In this document: one piece after another, positions 25,711 through 33,883 of the stretch
Position numbering within the stretch: position 1 is the first letter of the stretch
How the letters are laid out: each line of letters begins with the position of its first letter
Assembly (NCBI RefSeq): GCF_902497785.1
Contig: NZ_CABVHK010000009.1
Location: 62,001-126,000, forward strand
From: Pseudomonas fluorescens
Lineage (GTDB): Bacteria > Pseudomonadota > Gammaproteobacteria > Pseudomonadales > Pseudomonadaceae
Direction: 5' to 3'
DNA: 64,000 nt
Made by a program: the position numbers and the translations under genes
The notes under the pieces: generated by a model
What the model was told of the DNA's origin: nothing
Database searches by the model: none
The model's input: only the letters and a program-made list of their open reading frames with translations

Positions 25711-25947
25711 TCAAACGGCTTCGTCATCCGGGGTGATGGGCTCAAGCCAGATGGCCTCCGCGGGGCAAGCGGCTGCACCCTCACGAGCCTCCTCCTCCAA
25801 CTCCGGCGGCACGCGGGCATCGTCGAGGTACACCATGCCATCGGCATCAAGCTTGTACAGGCTGGGGCAAATCGCAGCACACAAACCATAACCACAGCAG
25901 CGGCTTCGGTCGGCCACCGCTTTGAACTGCGCTTTTTCTGAACTCAT
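25711..25947 (-). CDS. ditA3: [3Fe-4S]-type ferredoxin
   Basis: A 78-residue ferredoxin. Cluster residues are Cys17, Cys23 and Cys61 (CPAEA). The position of the second cysteine in the usual CxxCxxC is Tyr20, which predicts a [3Fe-4S] cluster. Extra cysteines at 18 and 27 leave room for a different assignment. The diterpenoid dioxygenase is unusual in using this class of ferredoxin (DitA3), encoded about 9 kb from the oxygenase genes; that is exactly the arrangement here. AAGGAG precedes the ATG at 25947. It heads the run A3-B-C-D-E, with site H 38 bp upstream. Confidence 0.9.
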   Translation of the reverse strand: MSSEKAQFKAVADRSRCCGYGLCAAICPSLYKLDADGMVYLDDARVPPELEEEAREGAAACPAEAIWLEPITPDDEAV

Positions 25948-25984
25948 TTTTTTCTCCTTTATCAGGTTCAGCTTTTGCAAATTA

Positions 25985-26009
25985 TGAACACTTATTTATT
26001 TTATGTGCA
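25985..26009. promoter_or_regulatory. Putative regulon operator (site H)
   Basis: TGAACA-N13-TGTGCA, 11 of 12 arm positions, 38 bp upstream of the ferredoxin gene. Confidence 0.6.
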
Positions 26010-26205
26010 ATTAATTTTTAACGCGGATATGCTGAGGCTCATCCGCTGTCCCTGATCATTGCCTTGGCTTAAAAAAAGGGAATCGCAGCAGGATGTTGAA
26101 CACGGCTGGCTTCAGAGTGATTCAACCGTGGGTGCAACGCATGAAATTCGTTTGTCCGTTAGTCAGATAGCTGCGCTGGACAAAGCCGAATTTCTGATTT
26201 TATTC

Positions 26206-26230
26206 TGATTAAAAAACCAGATTCTGTTCA
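26206..26230. promoter_or_regulatory. Putative regulon operator (site L)
   Basis: TGATTA-N13-TGTTCA, 10 of 12 arm positions, 79 bp upstream of the MFS start at 26309. Confidence 0.4.
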
Positions 26231-26308
26231 AAGAATCTGCTGGCGGTGATTCACATCACCACTTGTAGCAGTGCTTGGCTCAACAAAACCTATAAGGAAG
26301 CCAACTCC

Positions 26309-27571
26309 ATGCACCCGTCTAGAAACAAAGCGGCAATCGATCTGCGCGAATTCCGCCAAAGCTGGAAAATCCTGATTTTGTCGGTCGCCGGAGTGGCCAT
26401 CAGCATCAACGCCGCCCTGCTCTATGGTTTCGGCACACTGGTCGTGCCGCTCGGCGATGCCTTTGGCTGGAGCAAAAGTGAGCTGCAAGCCTGCATCACC
26501 TTTCTGTTTGGCGGCGCGGTGGTGTCATTGCAGTTGGTGGGTTGGTTCAACCTGCGCTACGGCATGAAGCGCGTTACCGTTATTTCCCTGCTGTTGTTGT
26601 CACTCGGTTACCTGGCAACCACGCAGCTGACCCAATCGATCTGGTCGATGTACATCGCCTTTGCACTGCTGCCCATCGTCGGCATGGGCGCGCTGGCCGT
26701 AACCTGGACCCAGCTGATCAGTCTTTGGTTCGACAGCAATCGCGGCCTGGCGCTCGCCATTGGTCTGTCCGGGACTGGTGTCACTGCCGCCATCATTCCC
26801 CGGCTGATGGCCTGGGGCATCGAGCAATGGGACTGGCGCGCGGCCTTCGTGATTCTCGCGCTGCTCAATCTGTTGGTGCTGCTGCCGCTGATTCTGCTGT
26901 GGTTCAAACTACCCTCTGTTGCCGGTCACCGTGACGGCGGGCGTGCGCTGGAGCAATTGCCCGGCATGTCTTTTCGTGAAGGCATGGGCTCGCTGAAATT
27001 CTGGACCTGTAACCTGGCGCTCAGCCTGGTGATTTCTTCGATTGTCGGCATGGTCACCAGCACCGTACCCATGCTGCAAGCCCGAGGCCTATCCGCGGGG
27101 GACGCGGCCACCATTTTCAGCTGCTTTGGTATTTCGCTGATCTTCGGCCGCATGCTTATCGGCTATCTGCTCGATCGTCTGTGGCCGCCGATTGTGTCTG
27201 CGATCAGCCTGGTGCTGCCCGCTATCGGTTGTTTCATCTACCTGAGCCCGACCACCGAATTTGCCCCGCTCATGCTGGCGGCGGTGCTGGTTGGTTTTGG
27301 CGCCGGGGCGGAGTTCGATATTGCCGCGTTCCTGATTGCCCGCTACTTCGGCTTGCGCGAATACGGCCGCCTGTTCGGCGTGCATCAGGGCCTCAATACC
27401 GTGGCTTCGGCGCTGGCGCCGTTGCTCTTTGCGTACATGCTGGCGCGCACCGGATCGTATAACGCCATGCTGGTTTATAGCGCCGCCTGCTGCCTGATCG
27501 GTCCGCTGTTGCTACTGACCCTTGGGCGAGTGCCGCACTTCAACGTGCAAACCATTCCCAGCCAATCCTGA
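26309..27571 (+). CDS. MFS transporter, monocarboxylate/oxalate-formate type
   Basis: A 420-residue inner-membrane protein with about 12 hydrophobic segments, e.g. ILILSVAGVAISINAALLYGF and the MFS loop FGRMLIGYLLDRLW. It is closely related in layout to two other transporters here (30.5-31.8 kb and the partial one at 63.3 kb): all share a segment like GAGAEFDIAAFLIARYFGLREYGRLFG. This branch carries carboxylates, so uptake of a resin acid or its degradation product is a fair guess. Start at 26309 has AAGGA about 10 bases upstream. Followed by ferredoxin and reductase genes on the same strand. Confidence 0.9.
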   Translation: MHPSRNKAAIDLREFRQSWKILILSVAGVAISINAALLYGFGTLVVPLGDAFGWSKSELQACITFLFGGAVVSLQLVGWFNLRYGMKRVTVISLLLLSLGYLATTQLTQSIWSMYIAFALLPIVGMGALAVTWTQLISLWFDSNRGLALAIGLSGTGVTAAIIPRLMAWGIEQWDWRAAFVILALLNLLVLLPLILLWFKLPSVAGHRDGGRALEQLPGMSFREGMGSLKFWTCNLALSLVISSIVGMVTSTVPMLQARGLSAGDAATIFSCFGISLIFGRMLIGYLLDRLWPPIVSAISLVLPAIGCFIYLSPTTEFAPLMLAAVLVGFGAGAEFDIAAFLIARYFGLREYGRLFGVHQGLNTVASALAPLLFAYMLARTGSYNAMLVYSAACCLIGPLLLLTLGRVPHFNVQTIPSQS

Positions 27572-27598
27572 GCCCCCTAACAAGAATCGGAGCAGAAC

Positions 27599-27919
27599 AT
27601 GCCCACATTGACATTTATTGAACACAACGGCACCGCCCATCAAGTCAAAGGCGACATCGGCCAGTCGGTGATGCAAGCCGCGACCTTCGCCTCGGTGCCG
27701 GGTATTTCTGCCGACTGCGGTGGTGCCTGCAGTTGCGCCACCTGTCACACCTATGTCGACGAGGCCTGGCTGGGCAAGGTGCAAGCGGCGGAAGGCATGG
27801 AGAACGACATGCTCGAGTACGCTTTCGAACGTCGCGACAGCAGCCGCTTGAGCTGTCAAATGATCATCAGCGAAGACATGGACGGCATGGTTTTGCACCT
27901 GCCGTCGTCGCAATTCTGA
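27599..27919 (+). CDS. [2Fe-2S] ferredoxin, putidaredoxin type
   Basis: A 106-residue ferredoxin with cluster ligands Cys40, Cys46, Cys49 and Cys86 (DCGGACSCATCH and LSCQM), nearly the putidaredoxin numbering. An extra Cys44 is present. It is the usual electron carrier from an NADH ferredoxin reductase to a class I P450, and the reductase gene follows after 20 bp. It may serve the P450s at 4.2 and 33.9 kb. It could also feed the Rieske oxygenase if the DitA3 ferredoxin needs help. Confidence 0.93.
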   Translation: MPTLTFIEHNGTAHQVKGDIGQSVMQAATFASVPGISADCGGACSCATCHTYVDEAWLGKVQAAEGMENDMLEYAFERRDSSRLSCQMIISEDMDGMVLHLPSSQF

Positions 27920-27939
27920 ATGCGCGTGAAGGAGTTCCC

Positions 27940-29175
27940 ATGACCCTCGCCTCAGTCGTTATCGTCGGTGCTGGCCAGGCCGGATTTCAGGTCGCTGCCT
28001 CCCTGCGCCAGGAAGGCTTTGACGGGCGCATCACCCTGATCGGCGATGAGCCAGGCCTGCCCTACCAGCGCCCGCCATTGTCCAAAGCCTATCTGCTCGG
28101 CAAGATCCAGGCGACCAATCTGCTGTTTCGTCCTGCTGATTTCTACACCACCCAGCGCATTGAACTGCTGCATGACCAGGCGACCGCGATCGACCGCCTG
28201 AACCGACGCGTGGTGTTAGCCTCGGGTGCTGCTGTCAGTTACGACCATCTGGTACTGGCGACCGGAGCCCACAACCGCCCCCTGCCGGTTCCCGGCGCAG
28301 AGTTGCCGCAAGTGTTCGGTATCAAAACCAAAGCCGATGCCGACGCCCTGGCGCCGCTGGCGAAAGAAGCGCGCAACGTGGTGGTGATTGGAGCCGGGTT
28401 TATCGGCCTCGAGTTTGCGGCGGTGGCCGCTGCCCTAGGGGCTAATGTGCACGTACTGGAGCTGGGCGAGCGTCCCATGGCTCGTGCCGTGTCGCGGGAA
28501 ATGTCGGAATTGTTTCGCCAGGCCCATGAAGCGTGGGGCGTCCATTTTGACTTCCGCCAGGGTTTAAGCCGCATCGACGGCGATAACGGCAAGGTGTGCG
28601 CGGTACAAACCGGTGACGGACGTGCACTCCCTGCTGACCTGGTGGTGTTTGGTATCGGTGTGATTCCCAATGCGCAGCTGGCGACTGAAGCCGGTCTGGA
28701 CATCGAGAACGGCATCAAGGTGGACGCCAGCCTGCTGACCTCTGACCCGCAAATTTCCGCGGTAGGCGATGTCGCCAGCTTCCCGTGCCTGCAAAACAAT
28801 GAGTTACACACCCGCCTCGAGTCGGTGCAGAACGCCATCGACCAGGCCCGCACAGTGGCTGCACGCTTGATGGGTAAACCGGCACCTTATAGCGCCCTGC
28901 CCTGGTTCTGGACCGATCAAGGCAACTTGAAACTGCAGATCGCCGGACTCTCGCATGGCTATGACAGTACCGTCGTGCTCGGTTCAGTCGAAGAACATCA
29001 AGCGTCTGTGCTGTGTTTCCGCAATGACCGTCTGGTGGCCGTGGAGTCCTGCAATCGCATGGGCGATCACATGGCGGCGCGCAAGATTCTTGCTCGCGCG
29101 CCCAAGCTGACGGCAGTTGAGGCCGCCACTGACGGGTTCGATCTGAAAGCTTGGGAAGCGGCCAACCGCGACTGA
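27940..29175 (+). CDS. FAD-dependent ferredoxin reductase
   Basis: A 411-residue putidaredoxin-reductase-like flavoprotein. The FAD fold is VVIVGAGQAGFQVAASLR, and the NAD fold is VVVIGAGFIGLEFAA, ending in HVLE, which favours NADH. The FAD-binding GDVASFP is seen near residue 280. The C-terminal domain is present. AAGGAG precedes the ATG at 27940. It should reduce the adjoining ferredoxin, and it is the only ferredoxin reductase in the window, so it probably serves several oxygenases. Confidence 0.93.
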   Translation: MTLASVVIVGAGQAGFQVAASLRQEGFDGRITLIGDEPGLPYQRPPLSKAYLLGKIQATNLLFRPADFYTTQRIELLHDQATAIDRLNRRVVLASGAAVSYDHLVLATGAHNRPLPVPGAELPQVFGIKTKADADALAPLAKEARNVVVIGAGFIGLEFAAVAAALGANVHVLELGERPMARAVSREMSELFRQAHEAWGVHFDFRQGLSRIDGDNGKVCAVQTGDGRALPADLVVFGIGVIPNAQLATEAGLDIENGIKVDASLLTSDPQISAVGDVASFPCLQNNELHTRLESVQNAIDQARTVAARLMGKPAPYSALPWFWTDQGNLKLQIAGLSHGYDSTVVLGSVEEHQASVLCFRNDRLVAVESCNRMGDHMAARKILARAPKLTAVEAATDGFDLKAWEAANRD

Positions 29176-29201
29176 ACGTCGTACTGATCTTTCACACCCG
29201 C

Positions 29202-29238
29202 TGCCGCGCCCGCCTTAAAGCTGACGCGGCATTTTTTT
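29202..29238 (+). terminator. Rho-independent terminator after ferredoxin reductase
   Basis: Stem TGCCGCG / CGCGGCA with a 16-base loop, followed directly by seven Ts. It starts 26 bp after the reductase stop and lies just before the next SDR gene, so read-through may be partial. Confidence 0.65.
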
Positions 29239-29260
29239 GCACAACGACTGGAGCGATGCA

Positions 29261-30094
29261 ATGAACAAAGTCTGGTTTATTACCGGTGCGGCCCGAGGCT
29301 TGGGTGCTGCCATTGCCAAAGCCGCATTGGCTGATGGTGACAGCGTGGTGGTCAGCGCCCGGCGTATCGAACCGCTGGAAATTGTCTTTGCCGAGTACGG
29401 CGAACGCGTGCTGGCAGTGGCCCTGGATGTGACCGACGAAGCCCAGGCACTGGCTGCCGTAGAAACTGCCGTGGCGCGTTTTGGCCGAATCGATGTGCTG
29501 GTCAACAACGCCGGTTATGGACAACTGGCGCCGTTTGAAGACAATTTCGCCAGCGACGCCGACCAGCAGTTCGCGACCAATGTGTTCGGTGTGTTCAACG
29601 TCTGCCGCGCCGTGCTGCCTGTCATGCGTCAGCAACGCAGTGGCCGGGTGTTCAACGTGTCTTCAATGGGTGGCATGGTCGGGATGGGTGGTGCGGCGCT
29701 GTACTGCGCGTCTAAATTTGCTGTGGAAGGTTTTTCCGAATCCCTGGCCCAGGAAGTGGCGCAGTTCGGGATCAAGGTCACGCTGGTGGAGCCCGGGGTT
29801 TTCCGTACCGACTTTCTCGACCCCAGCTCCGCGGTCTTCGGTACACGCGGGTTGGAGGATTACGCTGCATTCACCGCCAAGGTCAAAGGCGCTTCGGCCG
29901 CCTACAACCATCAGCAAACCGGCAACCCGGCTAAACTGGGCGATGCGCTGGTGCTCCTGGCCAACAGCGAACATCCACCGTTGCGTTACCTGGCGGGTTC
30001 AGACGCTTATCAGCAGGTCAGCGACAAGCTCAACAGGATGCTCGCGGAAATCGAGCAATGGCAGCAGCTGTCCCATTCCACCGATGGCGTCTAG
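29261..30094 (+). CDS. Short-chain dehydrogenase/reductase
   Basis: A 277-residue SDR with TGAARGLGAAIA, NNAGYGQ, the Ser of NVSSMGGMVG and catalytic YCASK. The sequence has the extended C-terminus of 17-beta-hydroxysteroid-like oxidoreductases. Start at 29261 has TGGAG 7 bases before it. It sits 22 bp past a terminator hairpin, so its expression may depend on read-through. It ends facing the SnoaL gene across a perfect 12-bp hairpin. Substrate unknown; a terpenoid alcohol or ketone is likely from context. Confidence 0.88.
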   Translation: MNKVWFITGAARGLGAAIAKAALADGDSVVVSARRIEPLEIVFAEYGERVLAVALDVTDEAQALAAVETAVARFGRIDVLVNNAGYGQLAPFEDNFASDADQQFATNVFGVFNVCRAVLPVMRQQRSGRVFNVSSMGGMVGMGGAALYCASKFAVEGFSESLAQEVAQFGIKVTLVEPGVFRTDFLDPSSAVFGTRGLEDYAAFTAKVKGASAAYNHQQTGNPAKLGDALVLLANSEHPPLRYLAGSDAYQQVSDKLNRMLAEIEQWQQLSHSTDGV

Positions 30095-30102
30095 GCGACG
30101 AC

Positions 30103-30132
30103 GCGCACAGCCTTTCTGACAAGGCTGTGCGC
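30103..30132. terminator. Bidirectional hairpin between convergent genes
   Basis: A perfect 12-bp stem GCGCACAGCCTT / AAGGCTGTGCGC with a 6-base loop between the SDR (stop 30094) and the SnoaL-like gene (stop 30138). No T tract follows on either strand. Confidence 0.65.
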
Positions 30133-30137
30133 AACGA

Positions 30138-30488
30138 TTACTGGTTGATGAAGTAACGTACGGACAACTTTCCTTCTTCAAACCGATACAACTCGATCGT
30201 CTCGATACCGCCTTCCTGCTCGCGAAAGGCGTTCAGGTGATGGCACGCCGCTTCATTGCCATTGACGATGCACTGGCGCACTTCAACGCGAATCTTCGGT
30301 TGCTGCTGCGCCCACATGCCTTCCAGTACCTGCCAGGCATCGGCCTGGGGCTTGCCGACGTATTCGATACTCAAGCCGTTGGCCGAGACGCTGCGGTAGT
30401 GAGCGAAAAAGCCGTCTTTGTCGCCCCGGTTCCAGCAGTCGATCTGCCCGTGCAGAAAGTGCTCGATGGTGTGTTTGTCCATGCTCAT
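30138..30488 (-). CDS. SnoaL/NTF2-like protein
   Basis: A 116-residue protein of the SnoaL-like/NTF2 fold: helices at the N-terminus (HFLHGQIDCWNRGDKDGFFAHY) and an antiparallel sheet ending YRFEEGKLSVRYFINQ. Members include ketosteroid isomerases and ring hydratases as well as non-enzymatic binders. It is the last gene of the P450, 343-residue protein, SDR, MFS run. A role as isomerase or hydratase in terpenoid ring processing is possible but unproven. Two in-frame ATGs (30488, 30482) are equally placed. Confidence 0.78.
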   Translation of the reverse strand: MSMDKHTIEHFLHGQIDCWNRGDKDGFFAHYRSVSANGLSIEYVGKPQADAWQVLEGMWAQQQPKIRVEVRQCIVNGNEAACHHLNAFREQEGGIETIELYRFEEGKLSVRYFINQ

Positions 30489-30511
30489 TTCACGTTCATC
30501 CTCAAGTGGGT

Positions 30512-31813
30512 TCAGGCATGTGGTCGTAGCTGGAGGTTTTGCTGACGGGCGAGGAATTTTGGCTCCATTCTCAACCACAGCAGAATGGTCGGGCCGACAA
30601 TGGCGCAGCAGAAACAGCACACCAGCACAGCGGAATAGCTGCCGTACAGGTCATAGAGATGGCCGAACAGCATGGGTACCAGACCGGAGACAATGGTGAT
30701 CAGGCACAGGTGCAGACCAAATATCCGCGCGTAGTCTTTCAAGCCGAAATAGCGCGCCATCAGGAATGCCGCCAGATCGAACTCAGCTCCGGCACTGGCG
30801 CCGATGCACAGGGTCGCCAGCACCAGCAACGGTGTGTTTTGCGCCCCGCCAAAGAGAAAGATCGCGCAGCCCAATGCGGGTAGCGCCAGGCTCACGGCGG
30901 CCACTACTGAAGGTGAATAGCGGTCCAGCAGATAACCCACCAACAAGCGCCCGCCGATGATGGAAATACCAAAGGTACTGAAGATCTGACTGGCTTGCTG
31001 CGCACTCAGGCCCTTGCTTTGCAGCATCGGCACCATGTTGGTGACCATGCCGACGGTCAACGACACCGACAATATCAATGCAACGTTAAAGCCCCAGTAC
31101 ATCCCTGAGCGCACTGCTTGTTTGAAGGACATGCCGGACAGCTCCGGAAGTTCCTTCTGCGTTGTCGCGTCAGGACTGGCGAGCAGCGCCGGCATGCGCA
31201 GCCACATCAATGACAAGGGCAACGTAAACAACAAAGGCATCGCCCCCAGCGCAATAAACCCGGCTTGCCAACCGTAGGCGGCAATCAGCCGCGACAACAG
31301 CGGTGGCAGAATCATCGCCATCAGCCCGGTGCCACACAGAATCACGGCCAGCGCCAAACCACGGTTACGCTCGAACCAGAGGTTGACCAGTTGCGTCCAG
31401 GTGATCGCAATGGTTCCGGCACAAATGATCGGCATGCTGAAAAACGCCAGGTACAACCAGCCGATCGAACCCTCAATCCGCGTGATCGCAAAGTAACCGA
31501 CGATCTGCAGCACGATCGAAACAATCGCTACCCGGCGCAGCCCGAACCGACGGTACAGCCAGCCGACCAGTTGCGTGGAAATCGCCACACCGGCGAACAG
31601 AAAGGTGATGGAGGCCTGCAAGTCGCCCCGGCTCCAGCCGAACGCCTGTTCCAGCGGAATCACCAGGGTGCCGAAGGCGTACAGCAACGCAGCGGTAATA
31701 CTGGTGCAGATGCCAAACAGGCCCAGGACAACCACGCGCCAGCCGCGCTTGAACTCGGAAAAATCATTGCCGGCGTGGGCCGTGGTGTTGCTACTGCGTG
31801 TATCCGATGTCAT
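30512..31813 (-). CDS. MFS transporter, monocarboxylate/oxalate-formate type
   Basis: A 433-residue inner-membrane transporter with about 12 hydrophobic segments and a hydrophilic N-terminus. It is paralogous to those at 26.3 and 63.3 kb: the shared segment is GASAGAEFDLAAFLMARYFG. The motif A-like loop is GGRLLVGYLLDRYS. GGAG precedes the ATG. It lies between an SDR and a SnoaL gene in the second P450 operon, so its cargo is probably a substrate or product of that P450. Confidence 0.9.
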   Translation of the reverse strand: MTSDTRSSNTTAHAGNDFSEFKRGWRVVVLGLFGICTSITAALLYAFGTLVIPLEQAFGWSRGDLQASITFLFAGVAISTQLVGWLYRRFGLRRVAIVSIVLQIVGYFAITRIEGSIGWLYLAFFSMPIICAGTIAITWTQLVNLWFERNRGLALAVILCGTGLMAMILPPLLSRLIAAYGWQAGFIALGAMPLLFTLPLSLMWLRMPALLASPDATTQKELPELSGMSFKQAVRSGMYWGFNVALILSVSLTVGMVTNMVPMLQSKGLSAQQASQIFSTFGISIIGGRLLVGYLLDRYSPSVVAAVSLALPALGCAIFLFGGAQNTPLLVLATLCIGASAGAEFDLAAFLMARYFGLKDYARIFGLHLCLITIVSGLVPMLFGHLYDLYGSYSAVLVCCFCCAIVGPTILLWLRMEPKFLARQQNLQLRPHA

Positions 31814-31845
31814 GACCTGACTCCCATCGCGGACGTGCGGGTTGA

Positions 31846-32634
31846 TTAATGGCCCTTGAGGATTTCTTCGACCTTGGGCAGCGCGATCATGGTGGCGCCG
31901 CCATCCACCAGCAGCGAAGTGCCAGTGATATAGGAAGCCTCGTTGGAGGTCAGAAACAGCACGGCGTTGGCAATGTCGGCGGACTCGCCCAGACGCCCTA
32001 CCGGGAAATGTGCAGCGAGTTTATGCGGCAGTTCATTGCCCAGGGTTTCGAGCATGTGATCAGTGCCGATCAGTCCGGGCTCGACGACGTTGACCAGAAT
32101 ATTCATGGCACCGAATTCCACCGCCAGGCCGCGGGCGAAGGCATTCATGAAGGCTTTGCTGGAACCATAGGCAATCAGGCGAGGGGTGTATTTGCGGTTG
32201 GCTTCGCCGGACGAGATGAAAATCAGCCGGCCTTTGTCGGCTGCTTTCGACAGATAAGGTGCGCAGTCCTTGGCCAACCAGAACAACGATTGAATATTGC
32301 TGCGAACGATGTGATCAAACGTATCATCGGCCATTTCGGCGATCAGCCCGTGACTGGTATCGGCAGCGCAATGCACCACGATGTCCAGGCCACCAAAGTG
32401 CTCTACACCATCTTGCACCATTGACTTGATCGCCTCGCGGTCGGCGATGTCGCCACCGACCAGGCAGGCTTGCGCGCCCAGGGCCTTGATCTGTGCGATC
32501 GTTTCTTCACCGTATCGAGCGGTGCGTGCCGACACCACCACCTTGGCGCCTTCTCGGGCATAGGCCAGGGCAATGGCGCGACCCATGCCTCGACCTGCAC
32601 CGGTGACCAGCACGACTTTGTCGCGGAATTTCAT
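31846..32634 (-). CDS. Short-chain dehydrogenase/reductase
   Basis: A 262-residue SDR with TGAGRGMGRA, HCAADTSHG at the NNAG position, FISSGEANRKYT with Ser, and catalytic YGSSK. The family end is ITGTSLLVDGGATM. GAGGA precedes the ATG. 32 bp from the downstream MFS gene. In the second P450 operon; it may oxidise the alcohol produced by that P450. Confidence 0.9.
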   Translation of the reverse strand: MKFRDKVVLVTGAGRGMGRAIALAYAREGAKVVVSARTARYGEETIAQIKALGAQACLVGGDIADREAIKSMVQDGVEHFGGLDIVVHCAADTSHGLIAEMADDTFDHIVRSNIQSLFWLAKDCAPYLSKAADKGRLIFISSGEANRKYTPRLIAYGSSKAFMNAFARGLAVEFGAMNILVNVVEPGLIGTDHMLETLGNELPHKLAAHFPVGRLGESADIANAVLFLTSNEASYITGTSLLVDGGATMIALPKVEEILKGH

Positions 32635-32687
32635 CGTGATTCCTCATTGTTGTTATTGGTGGAGGCTACTGATACAACGCGTACGCT

Positions 32688-32780
32688 CCCCTGTAGGAGC
32701 TGCCGAAGGCTGCGATCTTTTGATCTTGCCTTCAAAAGTCAAAGTCAAAAGATCGCAGCCTTCGGCAGCTCCTACAGGGG
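32688..32780. repeat. REP doublet (inverted pair)
   Basis: Two long inverted copies of the Pseudomonas REP type (CCCCTGTAGGAGCTGCCGAA and its reverse complement), with arms of about 35 bp extending into GGCTGCGATCTTTTGA and a short central spacer. It lies within an operon, between the SDR and the 343-residue protein gene, where it could form a strong mRNA hairpin affecting downstream expression. Confidence 0.85.
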
Positions 32781-32800
32781 TAAAGGTTTCGGTCAACTGT

Positions 32801-33832
32801 TTACAGGTCTTTGCCTGGCACATTGCGGGCCGAGCCATTACGCCGGTCCGATTCACCCCAGCCCAGCCAGTGTGAAGGCTCACGGGTATCGCCAACCCGA
32901 CGCCAACGGCCTTCCTGCTGCGCAGTGATCGGGAAGCCACCGACGAAGTCGATCATCTCGCCCTTCTCATCAGGCAAAAACTCCCACTCTTCCTTGCCTT
33001 CCAGCACGATTTTCGCGGATTTGAGGAAGTAGCTTCCGTCCTTGTGTTCGGTGTTTCCTTCGATATCGGTGGTGACCCGAACCTCGCCTTTTTCATTGTT
33101 GAAAATGGCGTAGCCCAAGTGGTCGTGACCGACCATGAAAGAGCCGGTATCCCAGGTGCCATCTTTATAAACGGTGACGAAGGACCACCAGATCACATGC
33201 TTGTTGTTGTTCACCACCAAGTCTTTCTTGAAGTGAATGGCGCCGCCTTCGGCCATGTAGAACTGGTCCAGCGCCATGGCGCCTTTCACCGGACGCCCCT
33301 CGCAGACACCGGCGATATCCCACAACTGCGAAACATAAAAGGTGCCCCATTCCACGCCTGGCAGGTACCACTGCAAACCTGGGCCAAGCAGTCGGCCTTC
33401 GAGGTGAAACAGGCCTTCTTCCTTCCAGGTCAGGCGTTCGCTGCTGGCGGTGATCTCCCAAGAGTTGCCGGGTTCGCCCGGGTGGCTGGCCCAACGTGCG
33501 ACATCGCCTTCCAGGCTGTGTACCGGCAGTGGTGTCAGCGCCTGGCGGGCCATTTTTTCGTGGTCCATGCGCAGGTTGACGTTATCGACGTGATTGTTCA
33601 GGTAGAAGAACTTGGTTGGGTTGGGGGTGCCATTGGGCGCCATCAGCGACCGTACGAATGAGTAAATGTTGCCTTGCTCATCGCGCACAGAACCGAACGG
33701 CGAACTTTTGCTCAGGTGCAGGCCGAAGAAGCCGCGTTCGGCTGACATCGAAGCGCCGGTGACCTTGTGCGGCCCAACCAGTTGTTGAAAGCCGAAATCA
33801 CCGCGTTCTGGAATGGTTTTAAACGTTCTCAT
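32801..33832 (-). CDS. Uncharacterised beta-rich protein
   Basis: A 343-residue soluble protein I do not recognise with confidence. It has no signal peptide or membrane segment and is rich in aromatic residues and beta-type sequence (GLQWYLPGVEWGTFYVSQLW, WWSFVTVYKDGTWDTGSFMVGHDH). This might fit a lipocalin-like AttH/CrtC fold, but that is only an impression. It sits 51 bp after the P450 gene and before an SDR in the same run, so it is probably a catabolic or substrate-binding protein of the terpenoid pathway. Confidence 0.75.
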   Translation of the reverse strand: MRTFKTIPERGDFGFQQLVGPHKVTGASMSAERGFFGLHLSKSSPFGSVRDEQGNIYSFVRSLMAPNGTPNPTKFFYLNNHVDNVNLRMDHEKMARQALTPLPVHSLEGDVARWASHPGEPGNSWEITASSERLTWKEEGLFHLEGRLLGPGLQWYLPGVEWGTFYVSQLWDIAGVCEGRPVKGAMALDQFYMAEGGAIHFKKDLVVNNNKHVIWWSFVTVYKDGTWDTGSFMVGHDHLGYAIFNNEKGEVRVTTDIEGNTEHKDGSYFLKSAKIVLEGKEEWEFLPDEKGEMIDFVGGFPITAQQEGRWRRVGDTREPSHWLGWGESDRRNGSARNVPGKDL

Positions 33833-33883
33833 GATGCCCTCTGTTGTTTTTGTTGAGGCAGGGAAACGGGATTACAGCGTGAT

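Larger units (their letters stand above)
25948..26308. other. Divergent intergenic region with operators H and L
   Basis: A 361-bp gap between the divergent ferredoxin and MFS genes with no convincing ORF. Operator H (25985-26009) lies near the ferredoxin and a weaker copy L (26206-26230) near the MFS gene. The rest shows no clear structure. Confidence 0.65.
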
